Shown: positions 15,579 through 24,245 of the stretch, piece by piece | Numbering within the stretch: position 1 is the first letter of the stretch | Layout of the letters: each line of letters begins with the position of its first letter | Assembly (NCBI GenBank): GCA_012729595.1 | Contig: JAAYCU010000008.1 | Coordinates: 1 to 36,170 of the forward strand | DNA length: 36,170 bases | Direction: 5' to 3' | DNA from: Phycisphaerales bacterium | GTDB lineage: Bacteria; Planctomycetota; Phycisphaerae; UBA1845; PWPN01 | The notes under the pieces: generated by a model | Told to the model about the DNA's origin: nothing | Seen by the model: only the letters and a program-made list of their open reading frames with translations | The model's database searches: none | Translations under genes and position numbers: made by a program

Positions 15579-17522
15579 ATGTTTGAACGTCGTTTACGAA
15601 TTATGTTGCTGATTCTGGCCCTGCCAGTCGCGACGGTGGCCTATCGGATCGTGGACTTGCAGGTCCGACACGCCGATAAGTACCGCGAGGCGACGGAAAA
15701 CATGCTTTACCTGGAACCGGTCTTTTTCCCTTGCCTGCGCGGGGATATCTCCGACCGGAACGGCGTCCGTCTGGCCTATGACGCACCGGCCTGGGATATC
15801 GGAATCCGCTACGAGGCCATTTCCGGGAATGATCGCTATCTGCGTCGCCTGGCCAGACTACTCGCGGTGCCGTCTGAAGTTGTCACGCCTGCAAGAATTG
15901 AGGAATCTTTTGAGATCCTCGCGGAGATCGCCGGGCGTCCGCCCTCCGAAATCCGCGACCAGGTTGCCGGCATTCGCCGCAACGTCGAAAGAATCAGAGA
16001 AAATGTCGCTATCCGGTACGGTTATGAGATGGAGGTCAGAGAGGAACGGTGGGTCCATACTCTGGTCAGCGGCTTGGACCGACAGCAGCAACTGACCGCC
16101 CGGGAAAAATTGGCTGCCTACCCTTGGCTTGAAGTCCTGGCCGGCAAAATTCGCCGGTATGAGGGCGGTCCGGCCTTCGGACATGTGCTGGGCCGGATGG
16201 CGCCGGTAAGCCTGGATGATCTTCGAAACGATCCCCATGCCGAGGATTCGCTTACCCGATATCGGTTGGATGATGTTCGGGGGGTACGCGGGGCCGAGGC
16301 TTTAGGAGAGGGTTATATCCCAACCGCAGGTCGGCGCTGGTTACGAGGCCGGCGCGGGCGTGTACACGAGGACCGTAAAAAACGCCCACTCAGTCCGCCC
16401 GTCGAGCCCATCGATGGTGAAAATCTGATAATGACCATCGACGCTGAATTGCAAAGAACTCTTTACGAGCAACTGCGCGAGGCTGTTCTGGGCAACCCGT
16501 TCAGCAGCGGTGGATCAGTCGTCCTCCTGCACACGCGAACCCGGGAAGTCCTGGCCTTGGTCGATTACCCTTCTTATGACGCCAACATTTCGTATGCGGA
16601 ATTGCTCGACTTGGCGAAAAAGGACACCTGGGGTAAGCCCCATGTATGCCGTGCGATCGGTGGAGATTATCCGCCCGGCTCCACGGTCAAGCCGATGATC
16701 CTGGCGGCGGCCTTGTCGGCGGGAAAAGTGACTGCTTCCACCTCATATTATTGCGCGGGTCGATTGTTTCCGGATCTCCCTGGAAGATGGGGATGCACAT
16801 CGCATCATGGCGACATGGGCCCCATACCGGCCCTTCAAAAAAGCTGCAACGTCTATTTTTATCACACGGGAGAGATAATGGGGACGGCCAACCTGGCTAC
16901 GTGGTTGCCACGGTTCGGGTTCAGCCGACTTAACGGTACGGGTTTACCCGAGGAACGGTCACGCCCGTACCGTCCGCCGTCAACCGTCGGAGCGGCGCGG
17001 CACACGGCCATCGGCCAGTTTCCCTTTACCGCGACGCCGCTGCAGGTCGCCAACATGATGGCTACTATCGCCACTGGCGAATATCGGCCGGTGGTCCTCT
17101 GGTCCAACGATCCACGACCGCGACCTTCGGCCGAACGATTGCCCGTGTCCGAGGCCCACTGGGCTATCGTACGCGAGGGATTATTCGAGGCGGTCAATAT
17201 GCCCGGGGGCACCGCCTATCGGAATGTCAATCTTAGCGATATGTCAGATTACGTGCTTCTGGGAAAGACCGGTAGCGCTGAGACGGGCCGGCCGTTACCG
17301 ACCCATGCCTGGTTCGTCGGCTATCTGACGGATCGGGGGCGGTATCGGTCGTCGTCGGCTACCTGCGAAGCCAGCGTGGCTATCGCCCTGGTCATCGAGC
17401 TGGCCGGACACGGCGGCGACAGGGCCGTGCCGGTCGTAAGTGAAATGTTGCGTACCTATTTGAAGCGGTATTGGCCGGAATCGTTGTCGTCCTCGGCGAA
17501 ATCGCGGGAGGATGCGTTTTGA
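15579..17522 (+). CDS. mrdA: Penicillin-binding protein 2 (elongasome transpeptidase)
   Basis: A 647-residue class B penicillin-binding protein that cross-links peptidoglycan during elongation. Residues 7-25 are the membrane anchor. The dimerisation or pedestal domain begins near 50 with RGDISDRNGVRLAYD, which is diagnostic of PBP2. The transpeptidase domain (about 280-625) has all three active-site motifs: SxxK as STVK (nucleophile Ser368), SxN as SCN (422-424) and KTG (563-565). The order mreD-mrdA-rodA and the 4-base overlap with rodA support cotranscription and joint work with RodA, the partner glycosyltransferase. FtsI (PBP3) is the main alternative, but RodA-type context and domain layout favour PBP2. 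Confidence 0.95.
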   Translation: MFERRLRIMLLILALPVATVAYRIVDLQVRHADKYREATENMLYLEPVFFPCLRGDISDRNGVRLAYDAPAWDIGIRYEAISGNDRYLRRLARLLAVPSEVVTPARIEESFEILAEIAGRPPSEIRDQVAGIRRNVERIRENVAIRYGYEMEVREERWVHTLVSGLDRQQQLTAREKLAAYPWLEVLAGKIRRYEGGPAFGHVLGRMAPVSLDDLRNDPHAEDSLTRYRLDDVRGVRGAEALGEGYIPTAGRRWLRGRRGRVHEDRKKRPLSPPVEPIDGENLIMTIDAELQRTLYEQLREAVLGNPFSSGGSVVLLHTRTREVLALVDYPSYDANISYAELLDLAKKDTWGKPHVCRAIGGDYPPGSTVKPMILAAALSAGKVTASTSYYCAGRLFPDLPGRWGCTSHHGDMGPIPALQKSCNVYFYHTGEIMGTANLATWLPRFGFSRLNGTGLPEERSRPYRPPSTVGAARHTAIGQFPFTATPLQVANMMATIATGEYRPVVLWSNDPRPRPSAERLPVSEAHWAIVREGLFEAVNMPGGTAYRNVNLSDMSDYVLLGKTGSAETGRPLPTHAWFVGYLTDRGRYRSSSATCEASVAIALVIELAGHGGDRAVPVVSEMLRTYLKRYWPESLSSSAKSREDAF

Positions 17523-18889
17523 ACCTTCCTTTGCCAACACGTCACGGATGGCTGTTGTTATTTCCCGTTCTGATGCTTTGCACCGCGGGAGTGTTGACTC
17601 TGCAGGCCACGGAAATGCCGGTGGAAGCGGGTTTGCTCGCGGACCGGGCCATGCGGCAATTACTCTACATATTTGTCGGGTTGGCCGGAATGCTGGCGGT
17701 TATGATGGTGGGCTACCATCGGTTGGGGCGGTGGTCCTATCTACTGTTCGCCGTCTGCCTGGTTTTACTTGTGTATCTTCTTCTCGGTAGATGGGTAGCG
17801 CAACTTCCGCTGGTCAAGGCCATTCGTGGCACCCGCCGATGGCTGTTTGTCGGGCCGATCCCGCTTCAGCCCTCCGAACTGGCCAAGATCGCTTATGTTC
17901 TGGCCTTGGCCTGGTACCTGCGATATCGTCGAAACTATCGCACGTTCATGGGCTTATTCGTGCCGTTCGCGATTACCCTGGTGCCGATGGGCCTGATTCT
18001 GATCCAGCCCGATCTGGGCACGGTACTTCTGTTTCTGCCGGTGCTGTTTGCGATGTTGTTCGCCGCCGGGGCGAGAGTGCGACACCTGCTGTTGATTGTT
18101 TGTATGGGCATCTGTTGCCTGCCTTTGTTCTGGCTAAAAATCGCGGACTATCAGCGGCTCCGTATTACCGGAGTGCTGCTCCAGGATTCCAGGTTGCGCG
18201 ACTATCTGGTCCAGGAGCCGCCGGCGTCCCCAGAGGATTCTTCGTATTGGGATCGTGTCAAAAGCCTGTTTACGGAACCGGTCCAGACGCAACCGGCCGA
18301 GGATATCCCGACGGCCCCGAGCGTCTTATCTCGAACCCGTCCCATGCGTTGGGACTGGCTCTGTCCGAAGGGGACGGCCCCGGGACTGTGGCGACAGGAG
18401 TTGGTGGAATGGGAGAACCGGTCTGGTTATCAGTTGGTCGCCAGCAAGAACGCGATCGGTAGCGGCGGCCTGACCGGTCAAGGCTGGGGTCGGGGTATTT
18501 TCTTCGAATACGACTTTCTTCCCGAAGCGCATAACGATTTTATTTTCGCCTTGATCGCCCATCAGTGGGGTGTGCTTGGCTCTTTGGTGGTATTGGCGGG
18601 GTTTGCCCTGATCTTTCTCGTGGGTTTGATCATCGCCTCGCTGACCGTCGATCCGTTCGGCAGGCTCGTGGCTGTCGGCCTGGCTACGATGATTCTTGTT
18701 CAAGCCTTGGTCAATTTGGCCATGACGATCGGGTTTGGTCCGATTACCGGTATGACGCTGCCCTTCGTCAGCGCTGGTGGTAGCAGCCTGATGGCCAGCT
18801 TTATCAGTATCGGACTGCTTGTCAGCGTTGCCCAGCGCCGCCCGCGAACCCTGGCTACCCGATCGTTCGAGTTCGACGATTTGGAATGA
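17519..18889 (+). CDS. rodA: RodA peptidoglycan polymerase (SEDS family)
   Basis: A 456-residue SEDS-family glycosyltransferase with about ten transmembrane helices. It shows RGTRRWLFVGPIPLQPSELAKI, IQPDLGT, SKNAIGSGGLTGQGWGRG, FLPEAHNDFIFALIAHQWG and LPFVSAGGSSL. I place the start at a TTG (17519) sharing bases with the mrdA stop, because GGGAGG lies seven bases upstream; an ATG at 17471 inside mrdA has no comparable site. The large extracytoplasmic loop between DYQRLRI and GYQLV is about 86 residues, versus about 14 in E. coli RodA as I recall it. The insert is rich in Pro, Glu and Trp. RodA polymerises lipid II for its partner PBP2, encoded just upstream. Confidence 0.93.
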   Translation: MNLPLPTRHGWLLLFPVLMLCTAGVLTLQATEMPVEAGLLADRAMRQLLYIFVGLAGMLAVMMVGYHRLGRWSYLLFAVCLVLLVYLLLGRWVAQLPLVKAIRGTRRWLFVGPIPLQPSELAKIAYVLALAWYLRYRRNYRTFMGLFVPFAITLVPMGLILIQPDLGTVLLFLPVLFAMLFAAGARVRHLLLIVCMGICCLPLFWLKIADYQRLRITGVLLQDSRLRDYLVQEPPASPEDSSYWDRVKSLFTEPVQTQPAEDIPTAPSVLSRTRPMRWDWLCPKGTAPGLWRQELVEWENRSGYQLVASKNAIGSGGLTGQGWGRGIFFEYDFLPEAHNDFIFALIAHQWGVLGSLVVLAGFALIFLVGLIIASLTVDPFGRLVAVGLATMILVQALVNLAMTIGFGPITGMTLPFVSAGGSSLMASFISIGLLVSVAQRRPRTLATRSFEFDDLE

Positions 18890-19196
18890 TTCCGATTGTT
18901 GGAGGAGACGAGAGTGAGTGGTCTGGTCAGTCTTCATTTAATCGCGAGTCATTGATGGCTCGTGCAGTTGTTCGCATTGGTTATATTCGATCCCGTTTTG
19001 GATTATGATATGAGCATATAGCCGGACGGACCTGCCCAAGCCGTAGCCAGGGAATGCGCTTTAGCTTTCTGGTCTGAGGGTGGTGACGGTTAGTCTGGTG
19101 AGGGCAAGAGCTCGATAGGGTTGTAGACGGCTTTTCCCTGTTTATTTATGTGCAGGCATTACTCACTGATGCCCAGGCGAACAGAGGAGTGTGTTC
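18890..19196. other. Intergenic gap rodA-FKBP gene, no gene seen
   Basis: The 307 bases hold no supported protein gene. A GGAGG (18901-18905) precedes a GTG that opens only a 13-codon frame, too little to call. The promoter of the FKBP gene is expected in the AT-richer part around 18975-19020, but its hexamers are not clear. Confidence 0.4.
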
Positions 19197-19685
19197 ATGC
19201 CCGGAAAAACTAATACGAGTGCGTTGCCCCTGGTTGTCGGCGTGGGGATTCTACTCTCGATCGTGGGCGCTTCGTTGTATTTCGCGTATCGGCCGGCGGC
19301 CCCGTCGCCGAACAACGGACAGTACCCTGGTTGGGCGGCCGGTGGCGAACCGGTTACAACGCCTTCCGGGCTGAAGTATTACGATATCGAGGTGGGCACG
19401 GGCAGGAGACCGGCCGGCCCGGCCAACCAAGTGCGTGTTCATTACACGGGTTATCTCGTCGATGGCACGAAGTTTGACGCTTCCGCCGATCATGGTGGCC
19501 CGCAGACCTTCGGGTTGAGCGGCGTTGTGCCTGGTTTCGCGGAAGGGATTCTGAGTATGAATGTGGGCGGTAAACGCAAAATCATTATTCCGCCAAGCCT
19601 CGGCTACGGCCCCCAGGCCCAAGGCCGGATTCCCCCTAACTCTACCCTGGTCTTCGATATCGAGTTACTGGCAGTGCTCGATTAG
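19197..19685 (+). CDS. Membrane-anchored FKBP-type peptidyl-prolyl isomerase
   Basis: A 162-residue protein with one N-terminal transmembrane helix (about 9-31, ALPLVVGVGILLSIVGASL) and a C-terminal FKBP domain (about 57-162). The family's core is intact: VRVHYTGYLVDGTKFDAS, then GVVPGFAEGILSMNVGGKR, the IPPSLGYG loop and TLVFDIELL. It should catalyse Xaa-Pro isomerisation, probably outside the cytoplasmic membrane given the anchor. The ATG at 19197 is favoured over a GTG two codons earlier by a GAGGAG site seven bases upstream. Its stop overlaps the stop of the opposite-strand hydrolase by 4 bases. Confidence 0.92.
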   Translation: MPGKTNTSALPLVVGVGILLSIVGASLYFAYRPAAPSPNNGQYPGWAAGGEPVTTPSGLKYYDIEVGTGRRPAGPANQVRVHYTGYLVDGTKFDASADHGGPQTFGLSGVVPGFAEGILSMNVGGKRKIIIPPSLGYGPQAQGRIPPNSTLVFDIELLAVLD

Positions 19686-20440
19686 ACCGTCAAGATTTCG
19701 CCCACTCCATAGCGGGAGGCGACATAAAGGGGCAGTTCGCGGCCCACGCTCCGGCGATTGGTTTCGAGAGCCAGGCGGGGATCGTTGTTGTCCTCGCTGA
19801 GATGGGCCAGGGCCGCCCATCGTAGACGCCGCCCACACCCACGCAGCAAGTTGGCGGCTTCCTGGTTAGACAGATGCCCATTCGGTCCGCTAATCCGCTG
19901 TTTCAAGGGCCATGGGTAGTCTCCCTTGTTCAGCATCTCCGGATCGTAATTACTTTCCAGGAATACGGCATCAAGCGTGCCTAACACATCGCTCAATCCT
20001 CGGAACGGGTGTCCCAGATCGGTAAAAATGCCCAGTCGTTTGTCGTTATGCTCGACGACGAAGGCGACTCCGTCCGCGGCGTCGTGCGCGGTTGGGATCG
20101 TATGTACGGCCACGTTGCCAAAGCGCATCACTCCGCCTGACTGAAAATAATGTACATCCTGGAGCGGTCCCAGAGAGCAGTACGTAGCCTCTTGCGTGCG
20201 GCGGGTCAGGTAGACCGGCATATTGTACTTACGCTGATAAATACCCGCGCAACGAATGTGGTCGGTGTGGTCGTGGGAGACGAGCAGGGCATCAATCTTC
20301 CGGATATCACGCTGATGAACTCGCAGGCGCCCCTCGGCCTGCGCGCCGGAAATACCCGCATCAAACAGCAGACGCACCCCGTCAGCCTCTACGTAAATTG
20401 CATTCCCATTGGAACCGCTTTGCAGAGAGATACAGATCAT
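19682..20440 (-). CDS. YycJ/WalJ-like MBL-fold hydrolase
   Basis: A 252-residue single-domain metallo-beta-lactamase-fold protein. It opens with SLQSGSNGNAIYVE, typical of the YycJ (WalJ) and related MBL phosphohydrolases, then has LLFDAGIS, the metal motif SHDHTDH, a TAHDAADGV His/Asp site, FTDLGH and SNYDPEML, and near the end GHLSNQEAANLL and ALAHLSEDNNDP. In other bacteria relatives are implicated in DNA-related 5' exonuclease activity and cell-wall coordination. The substrate here is unknown. GGAGG lies 12 bases before the start, rather far. It is convergent with the FKBP gene. Confidence 0.85.
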   Translation of the reverse strand: MICISLQSGSNGNAIYVEADGVRLLFDAGISGAQAEGRLRVHQRDIRKIDALLVSHDHTDHIRCAGIYQRKYNMPVYLTRRTQEATYCSLGPLQDVHYFQSGGVMRFGNVAVHTIPTAHDAADGVAFVVEHNDKRLGIFTDLGHPFRGLSDVLGTLDAVFLESNYDPEMLNKGDYPWPLKQRISGPNGHLSNQEAANLLRGCGRRLRWAALAHLSEDNNDPRLALETNRRSVGRELPLYVASRYGVGEILTV

Positions 20441-20631
20441 ACCAACCGCTTACCTCCGCCGGATATCATATCTTCGCAAATCTCGATCGCCAACCGAAAA
20501 GGCCGATAAGCCGAGCGATTCCACAGGTATATAAGCCGTCAGCGATCTGGTGAGATACGGAGTGTGGCTGCGCTCTCACGGCTAGGCTGAATCATTACAC
20601 AAACGAGCGTCATTACTGCGGAGGCATTATG

Positions 20632-20657
20632 GGGCCTTGATTGGTTTATCAGGGCCC
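20632..20657. repeat. Hairpin in the 20441-20889 intergenic region
   Basis: GGGCCTTGAT (20632-20641) pairs with ATCAGGGCCC (20648-20657) around a 6-base loop, with one G-U pair. No T-run follows on the plus strand. It lies in the 449-base gap between the divergently transcribed YycJ-like and PEP-CTERM genes, which otherwise shows no gene. It may be a regulatory site or a leader structure. Confidence 0.35.
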
Positions 20658-20889
20658 TGCCTTCCTGTGTTCATATAAAACCTTGCCTGTCCGCGTTTTA
20701 AGGCAATTCGTGTCATGTGGACGATTTCCTCTCCCTGTCCGGGCAGCATGATTCAACTATTACATAACAAGAGATATTTTGCTCGCTATTTTTCGTCATG
20801 GAGAAATTGTGCATATGGGTGCATACAATTTATGGCACCGCAGGCTGAAGTGGTCTGCGTGGTTATCGTCAATCAGCAGGGGGGAATAT

Positions 20890-21594
20890 ATGAGCAGTCG
20901 TCTTGGAGTCAGCGGGGGAATAGTCTTTACGCTCACCTTGATAACAATTGGCGTGTTTTCCATGCCTTCCCAAGCGGAACCGATTCTGGGATCAACCAAT
21001 ATGGTCGTGAACGGAGGATTTGATTCCGAGTGGGATTCGTGGGAATACGGAAGCGGTCTGACTTTTGGTTATGATTATGGCGTTGATCCCGTGAACCGTT
21101 GTGTTATGTGCCTGGTACCCATGTCGGACCTTCTGCTCCGGCAGGTTGTTGATTTCCGCACTAACCCGCTCTGGAACGAAGACTATCATTCCATGGTTAT
21201 CGATCTGACGGTGGATATCTGGGTTGAAAAGGCGGTAGCCGGTTACGGCATAACCTTCTGGATCGATTGGTGGAACGAGGATAAGAACTCGATTGATGAT
21301 CCCAGCCTGTTGGGTGCTCCGGATGGCATATCCGTCGGCGTGACCTACATGTTCACCGAGATTCCGGGGTATGTGTCAAAAACCTGGAGCACGGTAAACC
21401 CGTTCAACCAAGACATTGATTTGTTTGCCGATTTTCAGCCGCGCTGGGTGTCCGTCGAGGCGGAATTGATTCAGCCCGGGGGCTATGGCGTCGGTGTGGA
21501 TAATTTCATCCTGACCGGTCAGTGCATTCCTGAGCCCGCTACGTTGTCATGGCTGCTCCTGGGCAGCTTGGCGTTACTGCGACGCAGGGGATAA
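20890..21594 (+). CDS. PEP-CTERM sorted exported protein
   Basis: A 234-residue secreted protein. It has a signal peptide (about 1-29, ending SMPSQA), a beta-rich body that starts NMVVNGGFDSEWDSW (the carbohydrate-binding-like start common in such proteins), and a C-terminal sorting signal: IPEPAT, then a hydrophobic helix and the RRRG tail. PEP-CTERM proteins are processed by exosortases and often belong to extracellular matrix. No exosortase gene is in this window. The start at 20890 is fixed by AGGGGGGA just upstream and by the signal peptide. Longer frames upstream have no such support. The role of the body domain is unknown. Confidence 0.88.
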   Translation: MSSRLGVSGGIVFTLTLITIGVFSMPSQAEPILGSTNMVVNGGFDSEWDSWEYGSGLTFGYDYGVDPVNRCVMCLVPMSDLLLRQVVDFRTNPLWNEDYHSMVIDLTVDIWVEKAVAGYGITFWIDWWNEDKNSIDDPSLLGAPDGISVGVTYMFTEIPGYVSKTWSTVNPFNQDIDLFADFQPRWVSVEAELIQPGGYGVGVDNFILTGQCIPEPATLSWLLLGSLALLRRRG

Positions 21595-21603
21595 CAGGGT
21601 GGA

Positions 21604-21737
21604 GTAGCTGTTTACCGCAAGCAGCGTAAACCGCCTCTGATTAAAAGCCTCCGTATCGCCGGCGGACAAGCGCCACAACACGGAGCAGGCAGTTATTCGC
21701 TGGCTTTTCGGGGATATCGACGACGGTAAACAGCTAC
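21604..21737. repeat. 134-bp nested inverted repeat
   Basis: Ten bases after the PEP-CTERM stop, GTAGCTGTTTACCG (21604-21617) is perfectly repeated inverted at 21724-21737. Nested inside are AAAAGCC/GGCTTTT (21643-21649 with 21702-21708), CTCCGT/ACGGAG (21649-21654 with 21680-21685) and GGCG/CGCC (21661-21664 with 21671-21674). The left arm can alternatively form a local hairpin with 21624-21631. No T-run or flanking target-site duplication is visible. It could be a structured RNA, a 3' end element, or a MITE-like remnant. Confidence 0.6.
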
Positions 21738-21850
21738 GCAAACCGGCTGGCTGGTTCGGATGTACCCCGGCGTCCGGTCAGCCTCTTTCCCGAATCAACA
21801 TAATATTATGTCGATGTTCTCCTGCGGAACAAGACATGATTTCCCGCGGA

Positions 21851-22285
21851 TCAAGCGAGTACCGGCTCCGCGTATTCCCGCGAGTGTCGGACGGTGCCGA
21901 ATTTTTCGACGAAGTCGTCCAGGGCCGTCTGGAAACATGTATCAGCCCACGATGCGTCGATATCCGTAAGGGCGCTTCTCAGGTTGTCTCCACCGATATG
22001 GCCCTGGCCCGGCAGGCAGCATTCATAGGCGCAATCCATTTGGTCGATGCCCGTCAGGCGGAAACCGATCAATACATAGCCGTCCTCGGTTAAGGCGAAC
22101 TTGTACGAATGCAGACCGGGGTGCGATTGCGGCACGCTGGCCACGAAATGCCATTGGGTTAAGAACTCGGTCAGCCGTTCGAAGGCCGGCACGACTACCT
22201 CTTCCATTTTCTCCTGATAACGCCGGACGGATTGCTCGCGTAAGGTTTCCATTTTCCGCGAGAATCTCTGTTGCCAATCGTTCAT
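21851..22285 (-). CDS. Hypothetical 144-residue protein
   Basis: I do not recognise this protein. It is soluble, opens with a charged amphipathic helix (about 1-45, rich in Arg/Lys/Glu) and continues as a mixed strand/helix domain with the segments HSYKFALTEDGYVLIGFRL, YECCLPGQGHIG and ADTCFQTALDDFVEKF. A AGAGGGA ribosome site precedes the ATG, which supports expression. It stands alone on the minus strand, between the nested repeat and the 22727 operon. The 441 bases upstream (22286-22726) hold no other gene. They have one imperfect TTTTTCTCGA/TCGAAAAAAA hairpin around 22600-22621 and probably the promoters of both flanking units. Confidence 0.65.
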   Translation of the reverse strand: MNDWQQRFSRKMETLREQSVRRYQEKMEEVVVPAFERLTEFLTQWHFVASVPQSHPGLHSYKFALTEDGYVLIGFRLTGIDQMDCAYECCLPGQGHIGGDNLRSALTDIDASWADTCFQTALDDFVEKFGTVRHSREYAEPVLA

Positions 22286-22726
22286 GCCTTATCCCTCTTA
22301 TGTAGGGTGTACGGTGGGACACCCGATAAACCAATCTACCGAATACCTTTTCGGCCGACCTTTCTCTATTACGATACAACCCGGCCCGGGTGCAAATGAG
22401 CGACAGCCCGAGCTAGGTATTCGCGAACCATGGTCCGGATTCAATAGCCGTGATGCTGAATTTCCGCTCCTGTTCCCCGCCGTTTTACCATGGCTCCGTC
22501 ATCCTTGGCGTTCCTTGCCCGCCCGCCACTTCGGGCAAACTGCCACGGACTGGTATGCGCGGAAACGGACGTGCAGCTATCGGACGCAGAAAAAAAGGGT
22601 TTTTCTCGACGCCTCGAAAAAAGAAATTGTATATTCTCAGGGTTGACCTTGTGGTTAAGCCCAATGTTGAAGCATGCGGATATGAGCCGTTGATTCACCC
22701 GACGCCGTGTAGTTGAACAGGGACCG

Positions 22727-23248
22727 ATGGATTCTCAAGCCTTGGACATTACTCAGGTTCACGTACCGCAAGACGATGGCTCGCTGAGTCGCGCTATCGC
22801 GGAGCTGGAAGCCATGTTGTCGGCTTACTCCGCTTCCCTGCGTACCGTTCATAAGCGGGTGCGGGAAACGGGTGTAGTCGAAGCAGCGGCCGTAGAGCCG
22901 GCGGCCGTAACGATTCCCGCGCCGATGCCATCGGCCGAGCCGCAGGAGACTGCCTCGGCCCCATCCGTGCCGGAAGTCGAACCCATCAAACCGGTAATTG
23001 AGGAAGCTTCAACATTATGCGTAGAGGTCGTCCCGCCGTCCCCGGAAACCTCCCCGGTATCGGCCGAGGAAAATGAAGAAGCTCTGTTGGCTTCATTGGA
23101 TGCGGTGACGGCCGAGCGTGTTCGGGTTTTACGTCGCCTGTGCGACCGGAAAAAGAGCGTGCGCGAGTTATTAAGCGAGTTGGAGACGACCAAACCTTCA
23201 CCGCCGCCCGCGCAGGCTAAAAAGAGATCGTGGTTCTTGAAGGGGTAG
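22727..23248 (+). CDS. Helix-linker-helix hypothetical protein, first gene of the GTPase operon
   Basis: A 173-residue protein of unknown function. Residues 18-48 form a probable coiled coil (SRAIAELEAMLSAYSASLRT). Residues about 50-120 are a low-complexity Pro/Ala/Glu/Val linker, and 120-155 are another charged helix (ERVRVLRRLCDRKKSVRELL). The tail is basic and aromatic (KKRSWFLKG) and could touch membrane or nucleic acid. AGGGA precedes the ATG. The next gene, a long coiled coil, begins 7 bases after the stop, so translation is probably coupled. It looks like a structural or adaptor subunit of whatever the operon builds. Confidence 0.7.
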   Translation: MDSQALDITQVHVPQDDGSLSRAIAELEAMLSAYSASLRTVHKRVRETGVVEAAAVEPAAVTIPAPMPSAEPQETASAPSVPEVEPIKPVIEEASTLCVEVVPPSPETSPVSAEENEEALLASLDAVTAERVRVLRRLCDRKKSVRELLSELETTKPSPPPAQAKKRSWFLKG

Positions 23249-23255
23249 GATCGCC

Positions 23256-24140
23256 ATGAGCCAGACACGAAGCGAGGAAAAAACAGCGGTGATGGATGCC
23301 GTTTCGCCGGCGGAAGTCGAACATCTGGAAACTTTGGGTCAACAGGTGGTCTCGGCTATGCAGGCCGTACGCGAATTGCTTGAGGCCCGAGCCGGCGCCT
23401 TGGAATCTTGCCGGACCGCTCTCGAGGAACATCACCAGAAACTCATCGAGCAACGCGAGGCCCTGGCGGGCCAGGAACTCGAGCTATGCACGCAATACGA
23501 GGCCCGCGAAGCCGCTCTGTCCGAGCGCGAAAAAGAATGCGCCCGTATACAGGACGAGCTGGATCAGTTGGAGTTACAACGTCGCCAGCTCCAGGAGCAG
23601 GAGGCCGAACTGGTCGACCGCCAGAAAGCTCTCGAACAGCAGGCGGAGCAGATACAGCAACAGAGCGATGATCTGGAATTGCACAAGCTCGCCTTGGAGG
23701 AGCAACGCGCTGAAATCGAGGCTGCCCGGGATTCGGTAAGCCGGGCCTCGACGGATTTCGAACTGGAACGGAAGCAGTGGCTCACCGATCGGGAATCCTA
23801 CGACGATGCCGAAAAAGAATTGAATCGGCAGAGGGCGGACTTGGCCGCTGAACGCGAGGAGTTGGAGAAAATGCGTTTGGAGTGGGAGACGCGGATGCGC
23901 GAGGTGACCGCCGCCCGCGACAGCTTGGCCGCCCTCCAGAAACAGTTGGACGCCGAATTGAACGCGGTGATCGAACAGAAGAATGATTTATTGCCCAAAT
24001 ATGGGCTGGAAGAAAATATTGCCGGAGCGAAGGCCGATCGAGGCGTCCCCAGTGTCGCCGATCAGGAGGCCCGCGGTTCATTGGAACGGTTCCAGAAACT
24101 ATGTCGAGACGCCAAGCGAAAGGCATTGGGGAATGTGTAG
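23256..24140 (+). CDS. Long coiled-coil protein
   Basis: A 294-residue protein that is almost entirely coiled coil from about residue 20 to 250, with heptads rich in Glu, Gln, Arg, Leu and Ala (for example ELVDRQKALEQQAEQIQQQ). A short C-terminal region (about 250-294) follows and ends in a basic helix (FQKLCRDAKRKALGNV). No catalytic motif is visible. AGGA lies before the ATG. It follows the helix-linker gene by 7 bases and precedes the FGE-fold gene by 105 bases. A scaffold or filament-forming partner of the GTPase is plausible but not shown. Confidence 0.75.
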   Translation: MSQTRSEEKTAVMDAVSPAEVEHLETLGQQVVSAMQAVRELLEARAGALESCRTALEEHHQKLIEQREALAGQELELCTQYEAREAALSEREKECARIQDELDQLELQRRQLQEQEAELVDRQKALEQQAEQIQQQSDDLELHKLALEEQRAEIEAARDSVSRASTDFELERKQWLTDRESYDDAEKELNRQRADLAAEREELEKMRLEWETRMREVTAARDSLAALQKQLDAELNAVIEQKNDLLPKYGLEENIAGAKADRGVPSVADQEARGSLERFQKLCRDAKRKALGNV

Positions 24141-24151
24141 GAACTCTTGAG

Positions 24152-24176
24152 AGGCCGCTCATAATGGCGGCGGCCT
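24152..24176 (+). repeat. Hairpin between operon genes
   Basis: AGGCCGC (24152-24158) pairs with GCGGCCT (24170-24176) around an 11-base loop, 12 bases after the coiled-coil stop. No T-run follows, so full termination is unlikely. It may set the ratio between the coiled-coil part and the downstream FGE-GTPase part, or stabilise the upstream message. Confidence 0.35.
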
Positions 24177-24245
24177 AAGTCAGGGCTGGGTCAGGGCCCT
24201 CCGGGTTCTTCGGGACTTGCGAGGGAAGATGAATCGAGGGGAAGT

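Noticed and set aside
18914-18955. 13-codon frame starting GTG after GGAGGAG
   Set aside because: A good ribosome site, but the peptide is too short and featureless to call as a gene.
21604-21737. Insertion sequence or CRISPR array
   Set aside because: No transposase frame, no target-site duplication and no direct repeats with spacers; only nested inverted repeats.
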